A stretch of 64,000 nt of DNA, taken from NCBI RefSeq assembly GCF_003594935.2, contig NZ_CP043342.1, positions 3,472,001 through 3,536,000 of the forward strand, read 5' to 3'. Made by a program: the position numbers and the translations under genes. Source of the stretch: Enterobacter huaxiensis. Its GTDB lineage: Bacteria > Pseudomonadota > Gammaproteobacteria > Enterobacterales > Enterobacteriaceae. Under the pieces are notes generated by a model. The model searched no databases, was not told the DNA's origin, and saw nothing but the letters and a program-made list of their open reading frames with translations. Shown one piece after another: positions 17,627 through 26,800 of this stretch; the first letter of the stretch is position 1; every line of letters begins with the position of its first letter.

Positions 17627-17650
17627 AGCCATCCGGATGTCCAGACATAA
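17627..17650. promoter_or_regulatory. Weak MetJ-like box array in the transporter / hcxA promoter region
   Basis: Three contiguous octamers, AGCCATCC, GGATGTCC and AGACATAA, each match AGACGTCT at five of eight positions, and ATGTC-CA-GACAT inside them is a perfect inverted repeat. It lies about 100 bases before the ATPase gene and 37 before hcxA. The match is weak, and the inverted repeat could be the operator of another regulator. Confidence 0.3.
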
Positions 17651-17686
17651 CATCGGGTTAGCGCTTGCTAAAAAAAGGACAACATC

Positions 17687-18775
17687 ATGAGCAACACCGA
17701 TATCCGCGTCGTGCCCGGCCCGGCGAACTACTTCTCTCACCCAGGCAGCCTTGCGCAGCTGGATCGTTTCTTTACCCCGGAGCAGCTTTCCCGCGCGGTG
17801 TGGATTTACGGCGAACGCGCCATTGCAGGCGCACGCCCTTTCCTGCCGGAAAGCTTTAACGCCCCGGGGGCAAAACACCTGCTGTTCAAGGGCCACTGCA
17901 GCGAGCGCGACGTCACCCATCTGGTCAATGAATCCGGCAGCGATGCCAGCGTGGTGATTGGCGTCGGCGGCGGCGCGGTGATGGATACCGTCAAGGCCGT
18001 GGCGCGCCGCTTAGGCATTCCATTCGTGGGCATCCCCACTATCGCCGCCACCTGCGCGGCCTGGACGCCGCTCTCCGTCTGGTACAACGATGCCGGTCAG
18101 GCGCTGCAGTTTGAGATTTTCGACGATGCCAACTTCCTGGTGCTGGTAGAGCCGCAGATCGTCCTCAACGCCCCGGCGGAGTACCTGCTGGCGGGCATCG
18201 GCGATACGCTGGCGAAGTGGTATGAAGCCGTTGTGCTGGCACCCGAGCCGGAGAGCCTGCCGCTGACCGTACGTCTTGGTATCAACGGCGCGCTGGCAAT
18301 CCGCGACGTGCTGCTGGAACGCAGCGAAGAGGCGCTGGCCGACCAGCAGCGCGGCAACCAGACGCAGGCGTTTCGGGACGTAGTGGACGCGATTATCGCC
18401 GGTGGCGGCATGGTGGGCGGCCTGGGCGAACGCTACACCCGCGTGGCGGCAGCGCATGCGGTGCACAACGGGTTGACCGTGCTGCCGCAGACGGAAAAAT
18501 TCCTGCACGGCACCAAGGTCGCCTACGGCATTCTGGTGCAAAGCGCGCTGCTCGGCCAGGACGACGTGCTGGCGCAGCTGGTGGCGGCGTACCAGCGCTT
18601 TAACCTGCCGACCACGCTTCGCGAGCTGGACGTGGATATCAATAACCGAGAAGCGCTGGATAAGGTCATTGCCCACACCCTGCGCCCGGTAGAGTCGATT
18701 CACTATCTGCCGGTTGCGTTAACGCCTGAGGTTCTGCGCGCCGCGTTTGAGAAGGTGGAATCCTTCCGCCGTTAA
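17687..18775 (+). CDS. hcxA: Hydroxycarboxylate dehydrogenase HcxA
   Basis: 362-residue iron-containing alcohol dehydrogenase-like enzyme, counterpart of E. coli YbdH. It has the dinucleotide site GVGGGAVMDTVKAVARR (about residues 89-105), PTIAATCAAWTPLSVWY, and a metal-binding AAAHAVHNGLTVLPQ (about 257). E. coli HcxA reduces 2-oxoglutarate and 2-oxobutanoate. AGGA precedes the ATG. In E. coli it sits directly beside ybdL; here about 10 kb of methionine-salvage and sugar-transport genes separate them. Confidence 0.93.
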   Translation: MSNTDIRVVPGPANYFSHPGSLAQLDRFFTPEQLSRAVWIYGERAIAGARPFLPESFNAPGAKHLLFKGHCSERDVTHLVNESGSDASVVIGVGGGAVMDTVKAVARRLGIPFVGIPTIAATCAAWTPLSVWYNDAGQALQFEIFDDANFLVLVEPQIVLNAPAEYLLAGIGDTLAKWYEAVVLAPEPESLPLTVRLGINGALAIRDVLLERSEEALADQQRGNQTQAFRDVVDAIIAGGGMVGGLGERYTRVAAAHAVHNGLTVLPQTEKFLHGTKVAYGILVQSALLGQDDVLAQLVAAYQRFNLPTTLRELDVDINNREALDKVIAHTLRPVESIHYLPVALTPEVLRAAFEKVESFRR

Positions 18776-18832
18776 TCGCGCCGACCGTCTATACCTAATG
18801 ATGATTCTCACCACTCTCGCAACGAGGTCATC

Positions 18833-19576
18833 ATGCAGATCGATTTAACAGGTAAGAAGGCGCTGGTCACCGGCGCCAGCCGTGGGTTGGGTCGTGCAAT
18901 TGCTCTGTCGCTGGCGCGCGCCGGCGCCGATGTGGTTATTACGTATGAAAAATCCGCAGAGAAAGCCCAGGCGGTCGCCGATGAGATCGCGGCGCTTGGG
19001 CGGCACGGCGAGGCCGTTCAGGCCGACAGCGCCAGCGCGCAGGCCATTCAGGATGCCGTGACTCATGCGGCACGTTCCCTTGGCGGGCTGGACATTCTGG
19101 TCAACAACGCCGGGATCGCGCGCGGCGGCCCGCTGGAGTCCATGACGCTGGCGGACATTGACGCCCTTATCAACGTCAACATCCGCGGCGTGGTGATCGC
19201 CATTCAGGAAGCGCTGGTGCATATGTCCGACGGCGGGCGCATCATCAACATCGGCAGCTGTCTGGCGAACCGCGTGGCGCAGCCGGGCATTGCCGTTTAC
19301 TCGATGACCAAATCGGCCCTCAACTCCCTCACCCGCGGACTGGCCCGTGATTTAGGGCCGCGCGGCATTACCGTTAATCTGGTCCACCCCGGCCCCACCA
19401 ACAGCGATATGAACCCGGAAGACGGCGAACAGGCTGACTCTCAGCGTCAGCTTATTGCGTTGGGTCATTACGGCCAGCCGGAAGACGTCGCGGCGGCGGT
19501 CACGTTTCTTGCCAGCCCGGCAGCCGGGCAGATCTCCGGTACCGGTCTGGACGTGGACGGCGGTTTGAACGCCTGA
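18833..19576 (+). CDS. Short-chain dehydrogenase/reductase (BdcA/FabG-like)
   Basis: 247-residue classical SDR: cofactor motif TGASRGLGRA (residues 14-23), NNAG at about 89, catalytic Ser in NIGSCLAN (about 141), catalytic YSMTK (about 155-159) and PGPTNSDMNPEDG after the active site. The PGPxxxDxNP segment and the C-terminal DVDGGLNA recall E. coli BdcA. NADP preference is suggested by the SRGLG arginine. It lies 57 bases after hcxA and may be cotranscribed. Substrate unknown. Confidence 0.85.
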   Translation: MQIDLTGKKALVTGASRGLGRAIALSLARAGADVVITYEKSAEKAQAVADEIAALGRHGEAVQADSASAQAIQDAVTHAARSLGGLDILVNNAGIARGGPLESMTLADIDALINVNIRGVVIAIQEALVHMSDGGRIINIGSCLANRVAQPGIAVYSMTKSALNSLTRGLARDLGPRGITVNLVHPGPTNSDMNPEDGEQADSQRQLIALGHYGQPEDVAAAVTFLASPAAGQISGTGLDVDGGLNA

Positions 19577-19598
19577 TCGCATATTCCCTGCACGCCTC

Positions 19599-19712
19599 TG
19601 TCGCCCGACAGAGGCCATCCCGAGCGCCCTCGACGGTTCGCGTCAGGAGATGGCGGTAATCTACGGCTGCAAGCAGGAGCAAATCAGCCTTTATTTACCG
19701 AAAGATAGTTAA
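19599..19712 (+). pseudogene. Possible gene remnant between SDR and ybdD
   Basis: Reading in one frame up to the TAA at 19710-19712 gives a protein-like C-terminus that includes ALDGSRQEMAVIYGCKQEQ and ends LYLPKDS. It has no usable start or ribosome binding site, so if real it is the 3' scar of a deleted gene. I do not recognise the family. Random coding cannot be excluded at 38 codons. Confidence 0.25.
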
Positions 19713-19906
19713 CAGCACTTCGCCCCGCCCTTGCCGCCGTAGCGGGCGTCCTGGCGGTCGCGGAAAAATTCTTCGTAGGTCATGGGCGTCTGGTCCGGAT
19801 GGTTGACGCGCATATGCTCGACGTAGTTGTCGTAGTCCGGCACGCCAATCATCATTTTGGCGGCCTGGCCAAGGTACTTACCTGCTTTGGAAAGGGTGTC
19901 GAACAT
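19709..19906 (-). CDS. ybdD: YbdD/YjiX family small protein
   Basis: 65 residues, [19 protein letters not shown] to the C-terminal GGKGGAKCC. It matches the YbdD/YjiX family of short cytoplasmic proteins that accompany CstA-type transporters; in E. coli YbdD and YjiX are needed for pyruvate uptake by CstA and BtsT. The terminal Cys-Cys pair is conserved in my recollection and may bind metal or a partner. It is 110 bases downstream of cstA, with a paired C-rich repeat between. Confidence 0.93.
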   Translation of the reverse strand: MFDTLSKAGKYLGQAAKMMIGVPDYDNYVEHMRVNHPDQTPMTYEEFFRDRQDARYGGKGGAKCC

Positions 19907-19925
19907 AAGTCATTTCTCGTTTGTT

Positions 19926-20010
19926 TCCCCCTCACCCTGACCCTCTCCCCAAAGGGGAGAGGGAAGTTACAACACCCTCTCCCCTTTGGGGAGAGGGCTG
20001 GGGTGAGGGG
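19926..20010. repeat. C-rich palindromic repeat, inverted pair (copy 3)
   Basis: Two copies in opposite orientation separated by about a dozen bases: CCCTCACCCTGACCCTCTCC on the left and GGGCTGGGGTGAGGGG on the right, each with its own CCCC-AAAGG or CCTTT-GGGG core. The two arms are nearly complementary over about 36 bp. Transcribed from cstA into ybdD, it would form a very strong hairpin, which could lower ybdD expression. Confidence 0.85.
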
Positions 20011-20016
20011 ATTTGG

Positions 20017-22122
20017 TTAATGCGCCCCTTTGGCCTGGGTCACAATCGCATCCAGGTTTTCAGGCATCGGCTCGTACGGCGTCTCTTTCGCCGTTGGCTT
20101 ATCGTTTTTCAACGCCGCCAGCGCGGTCTTGAGAGAATACAACGCCAGCACCACGACCACCACCATAAAGAAGATGGTCAGCCCGGCGTCCAGACGGTTG
20201 TTAAACACCAGCTGCGACAGCTGTGATTCCGTGTACTGCGCCGGGATCTTACCGCTGTCGATCATCGCCTGGAACTTGTTGGCAATCGCCAGGAAGCCGA
20301 CCTTGTTGTCCGGACTAAAGGCTTTCTGCCAGCCCGCCGTCAGGGTACAGATCAGCAGCCATGCGGTTGGCACTAATGCCACCCACGCGTAGCGCTGGCG
20401 CTTCATCTTGAACAGGACGACGGCGCAGAGCATCAGCGCCATGCCTGCCAGCATCTGGTTAGCGATACCGAACAGCGGCCACAGGGTGTTGATCCCGCCC
20501 AGCGGATCGACCACGCCCTGGTGCAGGAAATAGCCCCACGCCAGCACGCACAGCGCGGTTGCCAGCAGGTTGGCCGGGAGCGAATCGGTGCGCTTCAGGT
20601 TCGGGGAGATCACGCCCAGCAGGTCCTGCAGCATAAAGCGCGCCGCACGGGTTCCCGCATCCACCGCCGTCAGGATAAACAGCGCCTCGAACAGGATGGC
20701 AAAGTGATACCAGAACGAGACGTCCATCAGCCCGCCCAGCGCGCCGTGCAGGATGTAGGCCATCCCCACCGCCAGCGTCGGCGCCCCGCCCGCACGGGAG
20801 ATAATCGACTGCTCGCCCACTTCACTGGCGATGTGCGTCAGCGTTTCCGGGGTAATCGCAAAGCCCCAGCCGCTGACAACCTGTGCGGCAGACGCCACCA
20901 CGTCGACGGTTCCGGCAGGCGCCAGCACCGCCATCGGGCTGTTCATCGCGAAGTACACGCCCGGGTCGATAATGCAGGCCGAGACCAGCGCCATGATGGC
21001 GACGAAGGACTCCATCAGCATGCCGCCGTAGCCAATCAGGCAGGCCTGATTTTCATTGGCCAGCATCTTCGGCGTGGTGCCGGAGGCAATCAGCGCGTGG
21101 AAGCCGGACACCGCGCCGCAGGCGATGGTGATAAACAGGAACGGGAACAGGTTACCGGTCCAGACCGGGCCGGTGCCGTCGATGAATTTAGTCAGCGCGG
21201 GCATGGTCAGGGTCGGGCGCATGATCAGAATGCCGATAGCCAGCCCGACGATGGTGCCGATTTTCAGGAACGTAGAGAGGTAGTCACGCGGGGCCAGCAG
21301 CAGCCACACCGGCAGCACCGCCGCCACAAAGCCGTAGCCCACCAGCATCCAGGTCAGCTGCACGCCGGTAAAGTCAAACCACGGTGCCCACGTCGGGCTT
21401 TCCGCCACCCAGCCGCCCGAGATAATGGCGAACACCAGGAATACCAGACCAATCACCGACACTTCACCAATGCGCCCCGGGCGCAGATAGCGAATGTAGA
21501 TCCCCATAAACAGCGCCAGCGGAATGGTGAAGGCAACGGTGTACGTCCCCCACGGGCTGTGGGTCAGCGCTTTCACCACGATCATCGCCAGCACCGCGAG
21601 GATGATCACCATGATCATAAAGGTCGCCACCAGCGCAATCACCCCGGCGGTGGCCCCCATCTCCTCTTTCACCAGCTCGCCCAGCGAACGGCCGTCGCGG
21701 CGTGTAGAGACGAACAGCACCATGAAGTCCTGCACCGCCCCTGCCAGCACCACGCCGGCAAGGATCCAGATCATCCCCGGCAGGTAGCCCATCTGCGCCG
21801 CCAGTACCGGGCCCACCAGCGGCCCTGCCCCGGCAATCGCCGCAAAATGGTGGCCGAACAGCACTTTTTTATCGGTCGGCACGTAGTCCAGCCCGTCGTT
21901 GTGGCGAACGGCGGGCGTCATGCGCGTGCTATCAACCCCCAGGACATTGTTAGCGATGAAGCGACCATAAAAACGGTACGCGATCAGATAAATACAGACG
22001 GAGGCGACGACGATCCACAGCGCGTTGATCTGTTCCCCCCGGTTGAGGGCGATGTAGCCCAGGGCAAAGGCTCCCACAACGGAGAGCCCTGCCCATGTAA
22101 GGTATTTCCCTGAGTTGTTCAT
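20017..22122 (-). CDS. cstA: CstA, pyruvate transporter (carbon starvation protein A)
   Basis: 701-residue inner-membrane protein with about 16-18 hydrophobic segments, the length and sequence of E. coli CstA. CstA imports pyruvate by proton symport and was earlier proposed as a peptide transporter. Family marks include VPTDKKVLFGHHFAAIAGAG (about residues 81-100) and GNLFPFLFITIACGAVSGFH (about 318). It forms an operon with ybdD. A CRP-like site upstream agrees with its known induction by cAMP-CRP in carbon starvation. CsrA also controls it in E. coli; that was not examined here. Confidence 0.97.
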   Translation of the reverse strand: MNNSGKYLTWAGLSVVGAFALGYIALNRGEQINALWIVVASVCIYLIAYRFYGRFIANNVLGVDSTRMTPAVRHNDGLDYVPTDKKVLFGHHFAAIAGAGPLVGPVLAAQMGYLPGMIWILAGVVLAGAVQDFMVLFVSTRRDGRSLGELVKEEMGATAGVIALVATFMIMVIILAVLAMIVVKALTHSPWGTYTVAFTIPLALFMGIYIRYLRPGRIGEVSVIGLVFLVFAIISGGWVAESPTWAPWFDFTGVQLTWMLVGYGFVAAVLPVWLLLAPRDYLSTFLKIGTIVGLAIGILIMRPTLTMPALTKFIDGTGPVWTGNLFPFLFITIACGAVSGFHALIASGTTPKMLANENQACLIGYGGMLMESFVAIMALVSACIIDPGVYFAMNSPMAVLAPAGTVDVVASAAQVVSGWGFAITPETLTHIASEVGEQSIISRAGGAPTLAVGMAYILHGALGGLMDVSFWYHFAILFEALFILTAVDAGTRAARFMLQDLLGVISPNLKRTDSLPANLLATALCVLAWGYFLHQGVVDPLGGINTLWPLFGIANQMLAGMALMLCAVVLFKMKRQRYAWVALVPTAWLLICTLTAGWQKAFSPDNKVGFLAIANKFQAMIDSGKIPAQYTESQLSQLVFNNRLDAGLTIFFMVVVVVLALYSLKTALAALKNDKPTAKETPYEPMPENLDAIVTQAKGAH

Positions 22123-22241
22123 AGTGGTTATCCGTTGTTGTGAAACAGTGAGATGTTACATTTTGTTTCTAGAACAACGACGAAAATTTAACAACTTTGA
22201 AACGCAATAATGCGTGGTCAAACCAGACATTTACACCACAT

Positions 22242-22257
22242 TGTTAAGCCGATCACT
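22242..22257. promoter_or_regulatory. CRP-like site upstream of cstA
   Basis: TGTTA-N6-TCACT matches the CRP consensus TGTGA-N6-TCACA at eight of ten core positions. It lies 120 bases before the cstA start codon. It fits the known cAMP-CRP dependence of cstA but could also act on the divergent membrane gene at 22391. Confidence 0.45.
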
Positions 22258-22312
22258 TTCGCGACGTCCTCGGTCACACTTTTGCCTTTTTCAGCCAGAC
22301 GCGGCCTTACGG

Positions 22313-22334
22313 AATGATTTGTATCATTTTTTTT
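22313..22334 (+). terminator. AT-rich hairpin with T run before yjiH-like gene
   Basis: AATGAT-TTGT-ATCATT followed by seven or eight T, 57 bases before the ATG at 22391. It has terminator form with a weak six-bp stem and faces the downstream operon, so it could be a leader attenuator or just an operator-like palindrome. Confidence 0.35.
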
Positions 22335-22390
22335 GCTCATAACCTCGCCAGAATGATCCTGCGCAATCGCGCGCTTACAAGGAAAAGGAT

Positions 22391-23086
22391 ATGAACAGTT
22401 CTGTACCTCAGGATCATAAGGTCGGGCCGGGCGCGTACTTCGCCCTGGCGTTTGCAGCCGTTTTCTTCTCTGGCCTGTTAGGCGGAAAAGAGTGGTACGG
22501 CGTCTTTGATTTCACCACCCTCAACGGTGCGTTTGGCAAGGTGGTCAGTAAGGCCAGCCTGGACGACGGCACCCTGACGACCGCCACCAGCGCCTTTCGC
22601 GGCACCGGCGGCAGCGGCGCGATGGACGGGTTTCTCTTCGCGCTCGGTTTAATTCCCGCGGTAATGTTCGCGCTGGGGATGATCAACGTGCTGGAGCACT
22701 ACGGCGCCCTGCGTGCCGCCCGCAAGCTCTTAACACCGCTGCTGCGCCCGCTGCTGGGCATTCCCGGCACCACCGGGCTGGCGCTGATCGGAAGCCTGCA
22801 AAGCACCGACGTGGGCGCGTCGCTTACCCGTAACCTGTCTGATGAAGGGCAAATCAGCGAAAAGGAGAAAGACGTTTTCGCCATGTTTCAGTTCTCCGCC
22901 GGGGCGATGATCACCAACTTTTTCTCTTCCGGGGCGATCCTCTTCACGCTGGTCGCCGTTGACGGCACGGCGGCGGTGCCTGCGTCCATCGGAGCCTGTA
23001 TCGCCGTCATGTTCATCATGAAAATCGTGGGCGCAAATCTGCTGCGCTTGATCCTGTCCTTCACCCGTAAAGGAGACGCCGCATGA
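22391..23086 (+). CDS. YjiH-like membrane protein, nucleoside-recognition (Gate) domain
   Basis: 231-residue inner-membrane protein with five or six hydrophobic segments. FALGLIPAVMFALGMINVLEH (split, about residues 78-98), GSLQSTDVGASLTRNLSD (about 137) and FSAGAMITNFFSSGA (about 166) are typical of the nucleoside-recognition/Gate domain family that includes E. coli YjiH. AAGGAAAAGGAT precedes the ATG. Its stop overlaps the next gene by four bases, and a peptidase gene follows. In E. coli the YjiH-YjiG pair precedes iadA, so a transport role for peptide-derived compounds is plausible but unproven. Confidence 0.85.
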   Translation: MNSSVPQDHKVGPGAYFALAFAAVFFSGLLGGKEWYGVFDFTTLNGAFGKVVSKASLDDGTLTTATSAFRGTGGSGAMDGFLFALGLIPAVMFALGMINVLEHYGALRAARKLLTPLLRPLLGIPGTTGLALIGSLQSTDVGASLTRNLSDEGQISEKEKDVFAMFQFSAGAMITNFFSSGAILFTLVAVDGTAAVPASIGACIAVMFIMKIVGANLLRLILSFTRKGDAA

Positions 23087-23547
23087 GTGCCCCACAGTCT
23101 AACCCCGTGATTACCGATGTCTTCGTCGAAGGCGCGCGCAAGGGCTGGAGCATTGCCACCGGCAGCACCCTGCCCAACGTGGTGATGGCGTTTATCATCA
23201 TCAAAGCGCTGGAAATTACCGGTGCCCTGAAAGGGCTGGGCATGATCTTCTCGCCGCTGATGGGCCTGTTCGGCCTGCCGGGTGAGGCCGCCGCCGTGCT
23301 GATTGGCGGCTGGATGTCGATGGGCGGCGGGATCGGCGTCGCCATCGGCCTGTTTGATAAAGGCATTATCACCGGCGAGCACCTGGCGATCCTGGCACCC
23401 GCCATCTACCTGATGGGCTCGCAGGTGCAGTATCTGGGCCGCATTCTGGGCGTGATCGGCACCCGGGCCAAACTTATCCCGCTGATGATCGCCATCTCAG
23501 TAGTCAACGCGTTTTTAGCCATGCTGCTGATGCGCATTATTCTCTGA
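23083..23547 (+). CDS. YjiG-like membrane protein, nucleoside-recognition (Gate) domain
   Basis: 154-residue inner-membrane protein, the usual size of E. coli YjiG (153). The conserved stretch ATGSTLPNVVMAFIIIKALE (about residues 21-40) and GGWMSMGGGIGVAIGLFDKG (about 73) are visible. It starts inside the stop of the YjiH-like gene (ATGA), so the two probably form one complex. The M20 peptidase starts 13 bases after its stop. Confidence 0.85.
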   Translation: MSAPQSNPVITDVFVEGARKGWSIATGSTLPNVVMAFIIIKALEITGALKGLGMIFSPLMGLFGLPGEAAAVLIGGWMSMGGGIGVAIGLFDKGIITGEHLAILAPAIYLMGSQVQYLGRILGVIGTRAKLIPLMIAISVVNAFLAMLLMRIIL

Positions 23548-23560
23548 ACAGGACGTGAAC

Positions 23561-24673
23561 ATGAATCTTGACCACTATATTGAAGAGCTGAAAACCCTGG
23601 TGAACGTGGACTGCGGCACCCAGACCGTTGCGGGCGTTGCCGCCGTGGCAGGCATTATGCAGCAGCTCTGGCAGCGTGAGGGCTGGCACACCGAGCAGGT
23701 GAATCTGGGCGATAAGGTGGGCCCGGGGGTGTTCGTCAGCAACAAACCGCAGGCGGAGCGCTTTAACGTGCTGCTGGTCGGGCACCTGGATACCGTGTTT
23801 GCCCCCGGCACCGTCGCCGAGCGCCCGATGAGCGAGGACAATACCCGCCTGTACGGCCCCGGCGTCTCGGATATGAAGAGCGGACTTCTGAATATTTTGT
23901 GGGCGATGCGCGGGCTCGACGCTGCGGACAAAGATCGTCTCGCGATTGCCGTGGCGATGAACCCGGACGAAGAGACCGGCTCGGTGCATTCCCACGAATG
24001 GATTGGCGAGCTGGCTACGCGTTCCCGCTGCGTGCTGGTCTGCGAAGCCGCCCGCGCCGACGGTTCGCTGGTGAAAGCGCGTAAAGGAATGGCGGGCTAT
24101 CACCTCACCTTTAGCGGCGTTGCGGCACACGCGGGTAACGACCCGGAGAAAGGCCGCTCGGCAATTACCGCCCTGGCAAACAGCGTCATCGCGATTAATG
24201 CGCTAACCGACTGGGATCGCGGCACCACGCTCAACGTCGGGGTGATTCACGGCGGCAGCGCGGCCAACGTGGTGGCGGATAACGCCGTAGCCGAACTCGA
24301 CGTGCGCTTCTGGGAAAACGACGAGTACGACCGGGTGAATCAGGCGCTGGAGGCGTTATGTGAAAGAGGCTTTTTAGAGGGCGTGACCACTACGCTTGCG
24401 CGGGTGAATCACAAACCGGCGATGGCAGCCAGCGTTGCGACGCAGGCCCTGATGCAGCAGGTTGAAGCCGCAGGAAAAGCGGAGGGTATCGCCATTACCT
24501 GGCAGGCGGTCGGCGGCGGCAGCGACGCCAACCACACCGCCGCGCTGGGCATCCCGACGCTCGACGGCCTGGGGCCGATAGGTGCCGGGTTCCACAGCCC
24601 CGCGGAATGGCTGGATAAAGCGTCCATTGAACCGAGAATTCGGCTGTTGAAGCGGGTCGTCTCGATGTTGTAA
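23561..24673 (+). CDS. M20-family metallopeptidase (carboxypeptidase G2-like)
   Basis: 370 residues from the ATG at 23561; AGGA lies 8-9 bases upstream. Zinc ligands and catalytic residues are in LLVGHLDTVFAPG (about residue 71), GPGVSDMKSGLL (about 103), NPDEETGS (about 134) and CEAARADG (about 161); the final His is in GAGFHSPAEW (about 341). The middle AGYHLTFSGVAAHAGNDPEKG opens the dimerisation domain. Likely substrates are C-terminal glutamate conjugates, dipeptides or N-acyl amino acids. No signal peptide, so it acts in the cytoplasm after uptake by the membrane pair. Confidence 0.9.
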   Translation: MNLDHYIEELKTLVNVDCGTQTVAGVAAVAGIMQQLWQREGWHTEQVNLGDKVGPGVFVSNKPQAERFNVLLVGHLDTVFAPGTVAERPMSEDNTRLYGPGVSDMKSGLLNILWAMRGLDAADKDRLAIAVAMNPDEETGSVHSHEWIGELATRSRCVLVCEAARADGSLVKARKGMAGYHLTFSGVAAHAGNDPEKGRSAITALANSVIAINALTDWDRGTTLNVGVIHGGSAANVVADNAVAELDVRFWENDEYDRVNQALEALCERGFLEGVTTTLARVNHKPAMAASVATQALMQQVEAAGKAEGIAITWQAVGGGSDANHTAALGIPTLDGLGPIGAGFHSPAEWLDKASIEPRIRLLKRVVSML

Positions 24674-24675
24674 AC

Positions 24676-24710
24676 GCCGGGTGGCGGCTTCGCCTTACCC
24701 GGCCTACACC
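24676..24710. repeat. REP element after the M20 gene
   Basis: GCCGGGTGGCGGCTTCGCC followed by TTACCCGGCCTACA, a single REP palindrome just after the stop codon. Confidence 0.8.
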
Positions 24711-24729
24711 TAATTTTGCACTAAACCGT

Positions 24730-24752
24730 CCCCTCTCCCTGTGGGAGAGGGC
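24730..24752. repeat. C-rich palindromic repeat, copy 4 (short)
   Basis: CCCCTCTCCC-TGTG-GGAGAGGGC without the GGGGTGAGGG tail seen in other copies. It lies between the convergent M20 and entH genes. Confidence 0.75.
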
Positions 24753-24768
24753 AACAGACCGCATAAAA

Positions 24769-25935
<1,167 letters not shown>

Positions 25936-25936
<1 letters not shown>

Positions 25937-26790
25937 CACTTCACCTCGCGGGAGAGCAGCGCCCACCAGGCGTCGATTGTTGGATTTTTGGCCAGCATCA
26001 CGAAATCAATGTCGCCGTGCACTTTGCGCCAGCGGGCGGCCAGCGCCATCATGCGCACCGAATCCAGACCGTAGTCGATCAGGTTTTCGTCATCCATCGG
26101 CTCGTCGGACTCGTCCAGCAGCGGCAGGATCAGCTCGCGCAGCGCGGCTTTAGTCGCCGGAACGGACGGCAGCAGCTCGTCGGTCATCACCACGCGGCCC
26201 GAGCGTCCCGCTACGTAGTTGAGCGACATCAGGTGCTCGTCGCGGGTGAAATCCGCCAGCGCGTCGGCGATAAAGAACGGCTTGATGTCGCGCATAAAGG
26301 CATCGGTGGCGGTGGTCATGCAGCCGATATGGGCATACACGCCGGTAATCAGCAGCTGGTTGCGGCCCGTCTCCTTCAGCATCTGCTCCAGCGGCGAGCG
26401 GTGGAACGCGCTGTAGCGCCACTTCACCAGCACCGTGTCGGCTTCGTCCGGCGTCAGTTCAGCGACGATACGCTGCTGCTCGGGCGAGCGGGTCAGTCCC
26501 GGCCCCCACATGTCGTTCAGCAGGGCGCGGTCTTCATCGCTCTGCTCTTTAGGCTGGGCGGTGTAGTACACCGGAATATTGTGCTCTTTGCAGTAGGCGC
26601 GCAGCCTGGCGATGTTCGCCACCACCTGCTGCATCATCGCGCTGTTTTCGCCCCAGAAGTTCAGGAAATACTCCTGCATATCGTGGATCAGCAGCGCGGC
26701 GCGCTCCGGCTCAAACGCCCAGTTTACTTTATTCGTCGGCAGCTCTGCGGCGGTCGGCAGCGCGTAAGCGGTTAATTTTGGAATGGCCAT
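25936..26790 (-). CDS. entB: EntB, isochorismatase and aryl carrier protein
   Basis: 284-residue two-domain protein. Residues 1-205 are the isochorismatase domain (LLIHDMQEYFLNFW at about 33, ITGVYAHIGCMTTATDAF at about 147), making 2,3-dihydro-2,3-dihydroxybenzoate. The C-terminal carrier domain has the phosphopantetheine serine in DYGLDSVRMM (about 245), loaded by EntD and charged with 2,3-DHB by EntE. Confidence 0.98.
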
Positions 26791-26800
26791 GTTCTGTTCC

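Noticed and set aside
20521-22113. A 530-codon open frame on the plus strand
   Set aside because: It lies wholly antisense to cstA, is rich in His, Arg and Gln in a low-complexity way, and arises from high GC at the third codon position of cstA.
24676-24752. Possible transposon end after the M20 gene
   Set aside because: The sequence is a standard REP palindrome plus one copy of the C-rich repeat; no transposase gene or target duplication is seen.
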